A stretch of 64,000 nt of DNA, from NCBI GenBank assembly GCA_026397955.1, contig JAPLTV010000014.1, positions 62,001-126,000 on the forward strand. The letters are read 5' to 3'. Each line of letters starts with the position of its first letter. Position 1 is the stretch's first letter. This document shows positions 9,445 through 16,870 of the stretch, piece after piece. Origin of the DNA: Verrucomicrobiota bacterium (lineage in GTDB: Bacteria > Verrucomicrobiota > Verrucomicrobiia > Opitutales > UBA953). The notes under the pieces were generated by a model, which ran no database searches, was not told the origin of the DNA, and was given only the letters and a program-made list of their open reading frames with translations. Made by a program: the position numbers and the translations under genes.

Positions 9445-10203
9445 TCAGTTCGCGGGCTTGGGCGGCCCGTCCGGACGAAGCCAATCGATGAGCTTGAACT
9501 TGCCGCCCGAGACGTCGGCCGACTTCTGCAAGATGCGGCTGGCGGGATTACGCGTGGAGAAAAGATAGAGCACCGGCGCCTTGCCGGCATTGGCTAGATC
9601 GAAGGAGCCGACCCAGGCATCTTCCCAAGCCTTCTCGGAAACGGTACGGTCATCCTTGATCTCCGCCTCAGGCAAGAGACGCTGACCTGCGTCGTCGACG
9701 TAAGTCTGTACGGTCGGCTTGCCCGGGCGCACCTGTAGCACCTGATCGTTGAAGTCGGAGAAGATCACCAGCGCGTCGTAGCGCTTCTCGGTCCGCAGGA
9801 TATCCACCCAAGCGCCGATGGAGCCGGTTTCGAAATTGCCGGCGTAGCGGGCCAGAATCGCCTTGCCCGTCGGACTGAGGCGGCTCGTGTCTAGACTGAC
9901 CTTAGGCCCCGAAGCCGCGGGCTTATGCGGCAGCACGGACGTCGCGCCGCCGCGGACGAGGGCGCCATCGACCCACACCTTGATGGCCGGGATCTTGAAG
10001 ACGTCGGCGTCGGGAAACTGCTTCCGGACCTCGGCTTCGACGGCGTCGAGGTAAGGCACCATGGAGTTGGAGCAATCCAGGTAGACCGCGATACGCGGAG
10101 CCGGCTCGTCGCCGCCCCCAGTCTTGCCGCCGGTCTTGGCCGCATGGGCGAAGGCGGCCAGCAGAGTCAGGACGACAATCGTGAAAATCTTGAGGGCTTT
10201 CAT
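9445..10203 (-). CDS. Secreted VWA-like protein, paralogue 2
   Basis: 252 residues from ATG 10203 (MKALKIFTIVVLTLLAAFAHA); the longer ORF uses a TTG 18 bp upstream. Unlike its neighbours it has a cleavable-looking signal peptide (about residues 1-21) and lacks the long Gly-rich linker. The mature part begins with the VWA-like core IAVYLDCSNSMVPYLDAVEAEVRKQFPDADVF, then GSIGAWVDILRTEKRYDALVIFSDFNDQVLQV and a C-terminal RILQKSADVSGGKFKLIDWL that aligns with paralogue 1. It would be a soluble or lightly attached periplasmic member of the family. It lies between paralogues 3 and 1, with a terminator separating it from paralogue 3. Confidence 0.83.
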   Translation of the reverse strand: MKALKIFTIVVLTLLAAFAHAAKTGGKTGGGDEPAPRIAVYLDCSNSMVPYLDAVEAEVRKQFPDADVFKIPAIKVWVDGALVRGGATSVLPHKPAASGPKVSLDTSRLSPTGKAILARYAGNFETGSIGAWVDILRTEKRYDALVIFSDFNDQVLQVRPGKPTVQTYVDDAGQRLLPEAEIKDDRTVSEKAWEDAWVGSFDLANAGKAPVLYLFSTRNPASRILQKSADVSGGKFKLIDWLRPDGPPKPAN

Positions 10204-10290
10204 CGGCGGGGGTGACATCAATGATGCCGGCGGTCGCGGGGCCTTGGAATCATATTATGTTTTTACGGCGTGGGGACTTCTCCCTAAGCA

Positions 10291-10323
10291 CAAAAAAGGC
10301 GAGGCCGGGTGGCCTCGCCTTTC
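10291..10323 (-). terminator. Intrinsic terminator after VWA-like paralogue 3
   Basis: Stem AAGGCGAGGCC/GGCCTCGCCTT with loop GGGT, followed on the minus strand by a run of six Ts (the A-run at 10292-10297). It lies just after the stop of the 10344 gene and would separate it from the 10203 gene. Confidence 0.85.
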
Positions 10324-10343
10324 AGTTACGACGCTGAATCGAC

Positions 10344-12323
10344 TCAGCGAGTCGGAGCGGCGCCGCGGGAATTGCCCGTGCTCGAGGCGGCCGGGCGGAA
10401 GCGCAGGACGGCGTTCGGCGCGGCGGCGGTGGCGGGCGCGGACATCTCGACGTTGAAGAAGCCGACCGCACCCTTGACCGGGGTCACCGAGATGACCTTG
10501 GTGGCGAGGGGGAAGCGGGCGTCCACGATGAGCATGCCGGGTTTGAGGTCGATCGAGCCGGAGACGTCGTCGATGACCTTGGAGTCCTTGGCGAGCGTAC
10601 CGACGGCCTGGATTAGGGGGGTGAACGCGAAGACCGCGTTGGTGGCATCTTCGGCCACCGGGGCGGAAATCGTCAGCTGCTTGTCGACGACGCGCTTCTT
10701 GCGCTTCTTCTCGGGATCGTCGGGGTCGATGATCTCCTTGAACGTCGGCATCGCCACGAGCGTGGCGCCATCGGGGATGCCGCGTCCGCTGACGGGCATG
10801 CCGACGTAAAGGTCGTCGTAGTTGTGCAGGTCGTTGACCGTGCTGGTGCCCTTCTTGGCGTTACCGAACTTGACCATGATGGCGCTGCCTTCGGAAGCGG
10901 AGACGCAACGCTGAAGGATGGTGCCAGGCTTGTTGCCGTAGGCGCGCGAGGTGCTGATCAGGTAGAGGCGCGGGCCCTTGTTTTCGCGGGCGCCGGCGAA
11001 GGCCTTCTCCCACTCGTCTTCCCACTTCTTCTCTTCGGGGAAACGCTTGTCGCCGCCGTTGTTGCAGACCAGGCGTCCGGAGGCGGCGGCGGTGAGGGGC
11101 TTGCTGAGGGTGATGCTGACGTTATCTTTGATCTCGGTGACGGTCGTACCCTGCGGGATACCGGAGCCGAGGATGACCATGCCGACGATGAGGCCGGTGG
11201 TTTCCTTACACTGGACGACCGGCTGGCCGGAGGCGCCGCCGCTCGCGATGAGTGTGACCGAGCGGGCGAAACCGCCGCCCTGATTGGTGCGATCGGAGAA
11301 GACGACGGGAGGGTCGGCGCGCATGCCTTTGTCCGGCTTGTAAGCCGAGACGCCACCGATCGCCTTAGTACGAATCTGACGGACGCCGTCCTGGAAGTCG
11401 GAGAAGATGATCAAGGCGTCGTAGGTGCGGTCGTCCTTGAGGATATCGAGCCAGCCGCCGACGGAGCCCGTCTTGAAGTTACTGGCGTACTTCTTGTAGA
11501 TAGCTCGCCCAGCGGTGGTGAGCTTATTAATATTTGTCTCGGTCGAGACGACTTCTCCCTTGGCGTTCTTCTTGGAGCCGCCGCCCGTCGGACGATTAAG
11601 GAAAGGCGTACCCTTAAACTTTTCACCACCGACGACTTCGTTGTCATGGACGTCGACGAAGACCCCATTGCTCAGGTAGACGTCGGCGTCCGGGAACTTG
11701 TCGCGGATTTCCGCTTCGACCCGGTCGAGGTAAGGAAGCATCGAGGCCGAGGCGTCGAAATAGACCGCCAAGCGCTGGGAGAAGATGTTCGCGCCCATGA
11801 CCGGGCGGGCGACGAAGTTCTTGCCGCCGCCGGAGCCCATACCTTTACCCGTGCCGATACCGCCGCCGGCGCCGCCGCCGAAGCCCTTGGAGGCACCTCC
11901 GGCCATCGCGCCAGAGATCATCGAGGACGCCGAAGCGGAGTTCGGCATGTCAGGCAGCGCGATCGAAGCCGAGGCGCTCTTGGAAGTGATACGCGTGGTC
12001 GTCTTGGCGAGCGACTTGACGTTCTTCGGCTTAACCTTGCGCTCAGTGCTCTTGACGCGCTCACCGCCGGAACCGCCGCCCGCGCCTGTGGCGAAGGTGT
12101 TCGGGTCCTTCTTGGCGTTATCGGTGACCGTGGAGACAACGAAGGCCGCGGCGATGAAGACCAGCAGGACGTGAATCGCCAGGGAGACCGAAAGACCGCT
12201 GGCGCCGATGCGCTGCCAGAACGTGCGCTTCATGCGCTTCGATCCGAGGGAGTCTGATTCGACCTTGGTACGTTCAGTCGGAGGGACGTCGCCGGACGGG
12301 GGCGGGGGAGTTTCTTCAGTCAT
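10344..12323 (-). CDS. Membrane-anchored VWA-like protein with inserted repeat modules, paralogue 3
   Basis: 659 residues from the ATG at 12323 (MTEETPPPPSGDVPPTERTK). A cytoplasmic Pro/Thr-rich tail precedes a membrane helix (about 43-65), a linker with ITSKSASASIALPDM (matching paralogue 1), a Gly-rich stretch and VARPVMGA. The VWA-like domain starts at LAVYFDASASM (D190-x-S-x-S) and keeps VEAEIRDKFPDADVY and YDALIIFSDFQDGVRQI. It is longer because of three related modules of the type GMxVxGxGIPxGTTV...ITLS. One (VGMVILGSGIPQGTTV) is inserted inside the VWA-like domain before WEDEWEKAF, and two (starting near VGMPVSGRGIPDGATL and PGMLIVDARFP) form the C-terminus. Such modules are familiar from surface and tail proteins. 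A terminator follows, so it may form its own transcript. Confidence 0.85.
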   Translation of the reverse strand: MTEETPPPPSGDVPPTERTKVESDSLGSKRMKRTFWQRIGASGLSVSLAIHVLLVFIAAAFVVSTVTDNAKKDPNTFATGAGGGSGGERVKSTERKVKPKNVKSLAKTTTRITSKSASASIALPDMPNSASASSMISGAMAGGASKGFGGGAGGGIGTGKGMGSGGGKNFVARPVMGANIFSQRLAVYFDASASMLPYLDRVEAEIRDKFPDADVYLSNGVFVDVHDNEVVGGEKFKGTPFLNRPTGGGSKKNAKGEVVSTETNINKLTTAGRAIYKKYASNFKTGSVGGWLDILKDDRTYDALIIFSDFQDGVRQIRTKAIGGVSAYKPDKGMRADPPVVFSDRTNQGGGFARSVTLIASGGASGQPVVQCKETTGLIVGMVILGSGIPQGTTVTEIKDNVSITLSKPLTAAASGRLVCNNGGDKRFPEEKKWEDEWEKAFAGARENKGPRLYLISTSRAYGNKPGTILQRCVSASEGSAIMVKFGNAKKGTSTVNDLHNYDDLYVGMPVSGRGIPDGATLVAMPTFKEIIDPDDPEKKRKKRVVDKQLTISAPVAEDATNAVFAFTPLIQAVGTLAKDSKVIDDVSGSIDLKPGMLIVDARFPLATKVISVTPVKGAVGFFNVEMSAPATAAAPNAVLRFRPAASSTGNSRGAAPTR

Positions 12324-12460
12324 TGAGAGAAGGGGGTGGGCAATCTTCCCCCCTGCCCCGCCTGCTTCAACCCTTTTTGCCCTCAAGCTGGGGGTGGAAC
12401 TCGCATAAGAAATGGCTTGCGAGTCGGCCCTAGCCGCTTTCTCCTTCGCCTCCCACTTAT

Positions 12461-12538
12461 TGCAGGGTGGAGCAGCCCGGTTAGCTCGTCAGGCTCATAA
12501 CCTGAAGGTCGTAGGTTCAAATCCTACCCCTGCACCCA
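12461..12538 (+). tRNA. tRNA-Met (CAT), initiator type
   Basis: The cloverleaf closes fully: acceptor TGCAGGG/CCCTGCA, D-stem GAGC/GCTC, anticodon stem TCAGG/CCTGA around CTCATAA (anticodon CAT), T-arm GTAGG-TTCAAAT-CCTAC, and encoded CCA at 12536-12538. The A11:T24 pair and the D-loop AGCCCGGTTA point to the initiator. Unusual for an initiator: a T1:A72 pair rather than a mismatch, an A:T pair at 29:41 where G:C is common, and C at position 73. Confidence 0.93.
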
Positions 12539-12539
12539 A

Positions 12540-12685
12540 TTTTAAGCCCTTGAAGGGCAGTCACTTAAAAGAGTGGCCAAAAAGATTAGGAATAGACTTG
12601 AACCAGCCGTAATTAATTGCACGGTATCAGGTATTAAATTTGTCCTACGGGACAATGGGGTAAGTAAGATAAAGCAGTAAAAAAC
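12540..12685 (+). ncRNA. Candidate structured small RNA or tRNA-downstream leader
   Basis: This gap (about 147 bases) is visibly AT-richer than its surroundings and has no convincing ORF. It contains several small hairpins in a row: GCCCTT-gaa-GGGC, CACT-taaaag-AGTG and TTGTCC-tacg-GGACAA. It ends at a perfect intrinsic terminator. That layout fits a short RNA or a long trailer of the tRNA-Met transcript. No known RNA family is recognised. A remnant of DNA inserted at the tRNA 3' end is the main alternative. Confidence 0.25.
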
Positions 12686-12724
12686 AGGCGGCTTGCATAG
12701 GGGTATGCAAGCCGCCTCCTTTTT
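12679..12724. terminator. Strong bidirectional intrinsic terminator
   Basis: Perfect 14-bp stem AGGCGGCTTGCATA/TATGCAAGCCGCCT with loop GGGG. Five Ts follow on the plus strand and six on the minus strand (A-run 12679-12684). On the plus strand it would end the tRNA-Met/spacer transcript. Confidence 0.92.
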
Positions 12725-12752
12725 GGGGGATTGCTCCCCTGCCCTGGACACG

Positions 12753-12782
12753 AAAAAGCCCGGCACCTTGCGGACCGGGCTT
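12753..12782 (-). terminator. Intrinsic terminator after pilC
   Basis: Stem AAGCCCGG/CCGGGCTT with an 11-base loop, followed on the minus strand by five Ts (A-run 12753-12757). It lies 22 bp beyond the pilC stop codon and closes the pilus motor transcript. Confidence 0.85.
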
Positions 12783-12804
12783 CGTCATTTCTACGCGGGC
12801 TGGC

Positions 12805-14049
12805 TTAGCCGCCGCCGGTCATCTTGGTGATGAGCGCGATGAGCGGCAGGAACATCGCGAGCACGATCGCGCCGACCACGACCGCGAGGAAGACGATGAG
12901 GACGGGTTCGATGATCGAAGTCAGCGCGGTGACGGCGTTATCCACTTCTTCGTCGTAGATGTCCGCGACGCGGTTGAGCATCTCGGGCAGCTGGCCGGTT
13001 TCTTCGCCGACCTGAATCATCGAGGTCACCATCTGCGGGAAGACGCCGGACTGCTCGAGCGGCACGGAGAGCGGCTCGCCGTCGCGGACGCGGTCATGCA
13101 CGCGCTCCAGCGACTTCGCGATGACGACGTTATCGAGCGTGTCGCGGGTGATCGAGATGGACTGCAGGATGGGGACGCCGGACGCCATGAGCGTTCCGAA
13201 CGTGCGGGCGAAGCGCGAGACCGAGACGATCTGCACGAAGGTGCCGACCTTGGGCAGGCGGAAGATAATCTGGTCAAAGATCTGCTTGCCCTTCTCCGTC
13301 GACAACCAGGTCTTCAGCCCGAAGTAAATGCCGAACACGAGGATCGGGGTGGCCCACCAGTAAACCGTCAGCAGCTGGGAGATGCCGATGACGAACTTCG
13401 TGAGAGGAGGCATCTCGGTCTTCTGGCCGTCGAGGAGCTTCTGGAAAGAAGGGACGACCTTCACCATCAGGATGTAGACGATGATGATGGCCACGGACAT
13501 AACGACGCCCGGGTAGACCATCGCGGACTTGACCTTCTTCTGGATGCGCTCGGCCTTTTCGCGAAACTTCGCAAGACGGTCGAGGACCTTGTCGAGCACG
13601 CCGCCCGCTTCACCGGCGCGGATCATGTTGACGAAGAGCTTGTCGAAGACCTTCGGGTGAGCCTGCATGGCTTCGGAAAGGTTATTACCTTGGGAGACGC
13701 TCTCGGCGACGTTGGCGAGGATGACCTTGAAGGCCGGGTTGCGCTCCTGCTTCGTAATCAGTTCGAGGGCGCGCAGGAGAGGCAGGCCAGCGACGATGAG
13801 CGTCGCCAGCTGGCGGGTCATGATGGTGACGTCATTCTGGCTGACCTTCGCCCCAAAGGAGAAGCCTCCCTTGGACGGGGCGGCCGGGGCGGAGGCGGGC
13901 TTCGCCGAGCCGGCGTCGTTGGCCAAAGTCGTGACCATCAGACCCTTCGCCATCAATTTCTGGCGGGCCTGTTCGTCATTGGTGGCTTCGATCTTGCCGG
14001 AGGTCTGCGCCCCGTTGCGATCGATGGCGGTGTACTTGTAGTCGGGCAT
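12805..14049 (-). CDS. pilC: Type IV pilus inner-membrane platform protein PilC (GspF family)
   Basis: 414 residues, typical of PilC/GspF. The N-terminus MPDYKYTAIDRNGAQTSGKIEAT is the conserved cytoplasmic start. Two T2SSF domains (about residues 75-200 and 280-405) each carry the family helices, with the signatures GGVLDKVLDRLAKF and GEETGQLPEMLNRVADIYDEEVD. Three strongly hydrophobic segments include VMSVAIIIVYILMVKVVP and the C-terminal VLIVFLAVVVGAIVLAMFLPLIALI. It is the membrane platform on which the assembly and retraction ATPases act. It lies 27 bp after pilB (14077) and is last in the operon. A GspF of a type II secretion system would look the same, but the adjacent pilT favours a pilus role. 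Confidence 0.94.
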   Translation of the reverse strand: MPDYKYTAIDRNGAQTSGKIEATNDEQARQKLMAKGLMVTTLANDAGSAKPASAPAAPSKGGFSFGAKVSQNDVTIMTRQLATLIVAGLPLLRALELITKQERNPAFKVILANVAESVSQGNNLSEAMQAHPKVFDKLFVNMIRAGEAGGVLDKVLDRLAKFREKAERIQKKVKSAMVYPGVVMSVAIIIVYILMVKVVPSFQKLLDGQKTEMPPLTKFVIGISQLLTVYWWATPILVFGIYFGLKTWLSTEKGKQIFDQIIFRLPKVGTFVQIVSVSRFARTFGTLMASGVPILQSISITRDTLDNVVIAKSLERVHDRVRDGEPLSVPLEQSGVFPQMVTSMIQVGEETGQLPEMLNRVADIYDEEVDNAVTALTSIIEPVLIVFLAVVVGAIVLAMFLPLIALITKMTGGG

Positions 14050-14076
14050 GGGAGTGGTGGGGTGTTGTGTGAAAGG

Positions 14077-15759
14077 TTAGGTATACTTAAGGACTTCCTC
14101 GATGGAGGTATGGCCGTCGAAGATGCAGCGCAGGCCGTCTTCGCGGAGCGGACGCATGCCCGACTCGATCGCCTTCTGCTTCAGGACGAGCGTCGGGGCC
14201 TTCTGGGTGATGAGCGAACGAAGCTGGTCATTGATCGTCATCAGCTCGAAGAGGCCTTGGCGGCCCTTGTAGCCGGAGCGGTTACAGTCAGGGCAACCCT
14301 TGCCGTAGTAGAACTTCTTGTTGGCGATCTCGAGCGCATCGACGTCCAGCATATTGATGACGTCCTTGTCCGGCTCGTAGGCGGTACGGCAGGTCTTGCA
14401 CACGCGACGGAGTAGACGTTGGGCGAGCACGCCTTCGAGGGAAGCGGAGATAAGGAACGGCTCCAGGCCCATGTCGATGAGTCGGGTGACGGCACCGGGG
14501 GCGTCGTTAGTGTGGAGCGTGGAAAGCACGACGTGGCCGGTCAGCGAAGCCTGCACGGCGATCTGCGCGGTCTCGAGATCTCGGATTTCACCGACCATGA
14601 TGGTGTCCGGATCCTGTCGGAGGAACGAGCGGAGCGCCGCGGCGAAGGTCAGGCCGACCTGGTGGTTGATCGGCACCTGCATGATACCTTCCACTTCGTA
14701 TTCGACGGGGTCCTCGGCGGTCAGAATCTTGACGTCCTCGGTATTCACCTCGCGGAGCGCCGAGTAAAGCGTGGTCGTCTTGCCCGAACCAGTCGGACCG
14801 GTGACGATGAAGATACCGTTGGGGCGTCCCACCATGCCGCGGATGCCTTCCTTAATGTCATCCTGCATCGAGAGGGCCTCGAGGCTCAGGTTGACGACGG
14901 TCTTGTCCAGGATTCGAAGCACCACGGACTCGCCGAACTGCGTCGGCAGGGTCGACACACGAAGGTCGATCTGGCGGCCGCTGATGGTGGTCTTAATGCG
15001 TCCGTCCTGGGGCACGCGGCGCTCCGCGATATTGAGCGAAGAGAGGACCTTGACGCGGGCGATGACGGCCGAGGCGAGATTCTTGGGCGGCGGGGCCATT
15101 TCGTACAACGAGCCGTCGATGCGGAGACGGATGCGGAACTCGTGTTCGAAGGGCTCGAAGTGGATGTCCGATGCCTTGGCCTTAACACCTTCCTGAAGGA
15201 CGAGGTCGACGAAACGGATGATCGGTGCTTGGCTGGCCTGCTTGGTGACATCCTCGTCGGTGACGGCAGCGGTATCGACTTCGCCGAATTCACCGAGCAG
15301 GTCTTCCATCGAGGAAGAGGTGGCTTCGCCGTAGACGCGGGTGACGGCGGCTTCGACCTGGGCGGGGTCTGCCACGGCCAGTTCGATATCCTTCTGCAGG
15401 ATGAAGCTTAGTTCGCTGATGACGGACGAGTTGAAGGGATCCTTCGCAAGCAACGTGAGCTTGCCGGCTTCGTCGGCGACGGGCAACACGACGTACTTGT
15501 GGGCCTGCGGTGCCTTGAGCAGCTTGGTCAGGGCTTCGCCCGGGTCGGCTGGAACGACGGAATAGAACTGGACCTGAAGGTGGTCGGCGATGGCCTGCAG
15601 GATGGTCGGACGGTCGGCCAAGCCGGCGTCCACGAGGCTGTCGCTGAATGACTTGCCGGTGGTCGCGTGGGACTCCCAGATCTCCTCGGCCTGGGCAGGC
15701 GTCACGAGGCCTGCCTCGAGGGCGATATCACGGATCACGTCACTATGGTCGTCGAACAT
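14077..15759 (-). CDS. pilB: Type IV pilus assembly ATPase, PilB/GspE family (copy 1)
   Basis: 560 residues. An N-terminal MshEN-like region (about 1-150) precedes the GspE ATPase core, with Walker [16 protein letters not shown], Asp box [12 protein letters not shown], Walker [13 protein letters not shown] and His box [17 protein letters not shown] tetra-Cys zinc site typical of extension ATPases follows (CKTC...CPDC). It hydrolyses ATP in the cytoplasm to drive pilin polymerisation through PilC. It is followed by pilC and preceded by pilT (33-bp gap). A second PilB homologue lies upstream of pilT. Which copy powers pilus extension cannot be told from sequence alone. Confidence 0.94.
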   Translation of the reverse strand: MFDDHSDVIRDIALEAGLVTPAQAEEIWESHATTGKSFSDSLVDAGLADRPTILQAIADHLQVQFYSVVPADPGEALTKLLKAPQAHKYVVLPVADEAGKLTLLAKDPFNSSVISELSFILQKDIELAVADPAQVEAAVTRVYGEATSSSMEDLLGEFGEVDTAAVTDEDVTKQASQAPIIRFVDLVLQEGVKAKASDIHFEPFEHEFRIRLRIDGSLYEMAPPPKNLASAVIARVKVLSSLNIAERRVPQDGRIKTTISGRQIDLRVSTLPTQFGESVVLRILDKTVVNLSLEALSMQDDIKEGIRGMVGRPNGIFIVTGPTGSGKTTTLYSALREVNTEDVKILTAEDPVEYEVEGIMQVPINHQVGLTFAAALRSFLRQDPDTIMVGEIRDLETAQIAVQASLTGHVVLSTLHTNDAPGAVTRLIDMGLEPFLISASLEGVLAQRLLRRVCKTCRTAYEPDKDVINMLDVDALEIANKKFYYGKGCPDCNRSGYKGRQGLFELMTINDQLRSLITQKAPTLVLKQKAIESGMRPLREDGLRCIFDGHTSIEEVLKYT

Positions 15760-15792
15760 GGGAATGGAGGGGGAAAGGGGTTGGGTTGAGTT

Positions 15793-16866
15793 TTAGCGGG
15801 CCGCTGCTCCGCCGCGCATGCGCTCACGCATGGCTTCGGGGTTCTGGCAGTAATTGAAGACTTCCTCCTCGGACACGGTGCCTTGGAAGAACAGGGCTAG
15901 CAAATCGCTGTCGAGAGTGCGCATGCCGCGGGCGCCGCCGGTCTCGATGTCGGTGAGGAGCTGGTAGGTCTTACCCTCGCGGATCTTCGCACCAATGCCG
16001 TCGGTACGCACCATGACCTCGAAGGCCGCAACGCGCTTATCGTCGGTGGTGTGCAGCAGACACTGCGAGATGACGGCGCTGAGAGAGGTGGAAAGCTGGG
16101 CGCGGATCTGGTCGCGAGCGGACGCCGGAAAGGCGTCGATAATGCGGTCGATTGTGCGCGTCGCCCCAGAGGTATGGAGCGTGCCGAGGACGAGGTGGCC
16201 GGTCTCCGCGGCGGTGACGGCGGCCTCGATGGTCTCGAGGTCGCGCATTTCGCCGATGAGGATGACGTCGGGGTCCTGACGGAGCGCGGCGCGGACGCCT
16301 TCCGAGAAAGAAGGCAGGTCGACGCCAACTTCGCGCTGGGTGACCAGGCAGTTCTTATGCGCGTGGGTATACTCGATCGGGTCCTCGATCGTGATGATGT
16401 GTCCCTGCTCGTTCTCATTGATCCAATTGATCATCGAGGCGAGCGTGGTCGACTTACCGGAGCCGGTCGGGCCCGTGACGAGCACCAGGCCGCGGGCGCG
16501 CTTGAGCATGTCCTTGATGACCGGAGGGAGGCGCAACTGCTCGAGCGTGAACATGGCCGAAGGCAGCAGGCGCAGCACCATGCCGTAGCCACCGAGGCCG
16601 CGGAACGCGTTGACGCGCAGACGAGTCTTATTGCGAAAGGAGAAGGCGAAATCGCAGCCGCCGTCGGCGTCAAGTCGGGCGGTCTGGGCCGGCGGAACGA
16701 CGGATATAACCATCGCCTTGGCGTCGGCTTCCGTGAGTGCCGGGCCATCGATGGAGACGATGTCGCCGTTGACGCGAAGGCTGGGGGAGCGGCCCACGCG
16801 GATGTGCAGGTCCGAAGCGCCATTCTCGATCATGGCCTCCAGCAGCTGATTCATCTCGTAGGCCAT
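15793..16866 (-). CDS. pilT: Pilus retraction ATPase PilT
   Basis: 357 residues, the normal PilT size, without the N-terminal MshEN and tetra-Cys elements of PilB. It opens MAYEMNQLLEAMIENGASDLHIRVGRSPSLRVNG, the N-terminal PAS-like region. It carries Walker A GPTGSGKSTTLASMINWIN, Asp box TIEDPIEYTHAH, Walker B ILIGEMRDLETIEAAVTAAETGHLV and the HTSGA box. It depolymerises pili, giving twitching motility or DNA uptake. Only 4 bp separate its start from the upstream pilB stop, so the two are co-transcribed. Confidence 0.95.
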   Translation of the reverse strand: MAYEMNQLLEAMIENGASDLHIRVGRSPSLRVNGDIVSIDGPALTEADAKAMVISVVPPAQTARLDADGGCDFAFSFRNKTRLRVNAFRGLGGYGMVLRLLPSAMFTLEQLRLPPVIKDMLKRARGLVLVTGPTGSGKSTTLASMINWINENEQGHIITIEDPIEYTHAHKNCLVTQREVGVDLPSFSEGVRAALRQDPDVILIGEMRDLETIEAAVTAAETGHLVLGTLHTSGATRTIDRIIDAFPASARDQIRAQLSTSLSAVISQCLLHTTDDKRVAAFEVMVRTDGIGAKIREGKTYQLLTDIETGGARGMRTLDSDLLALFFQGTVSEEEVFNYCQNPEAMRERMRGGAAAR

Positions 16867-16870
16867 GGGC

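Noticed and set aside
12461-12700. Prophage or island attachment site at tRNA-Met
   Set aside because: No integrase gene and no duplicate of the tRNA 3' end was found in the flanking sequence, although the local AT-richness would fit.
12542-12766. 74-aa minus-strand ORF in the tRNA spacer
   Set aside because: Runs across a strong terminator and part of another, no ribosome site or recognisable domain.
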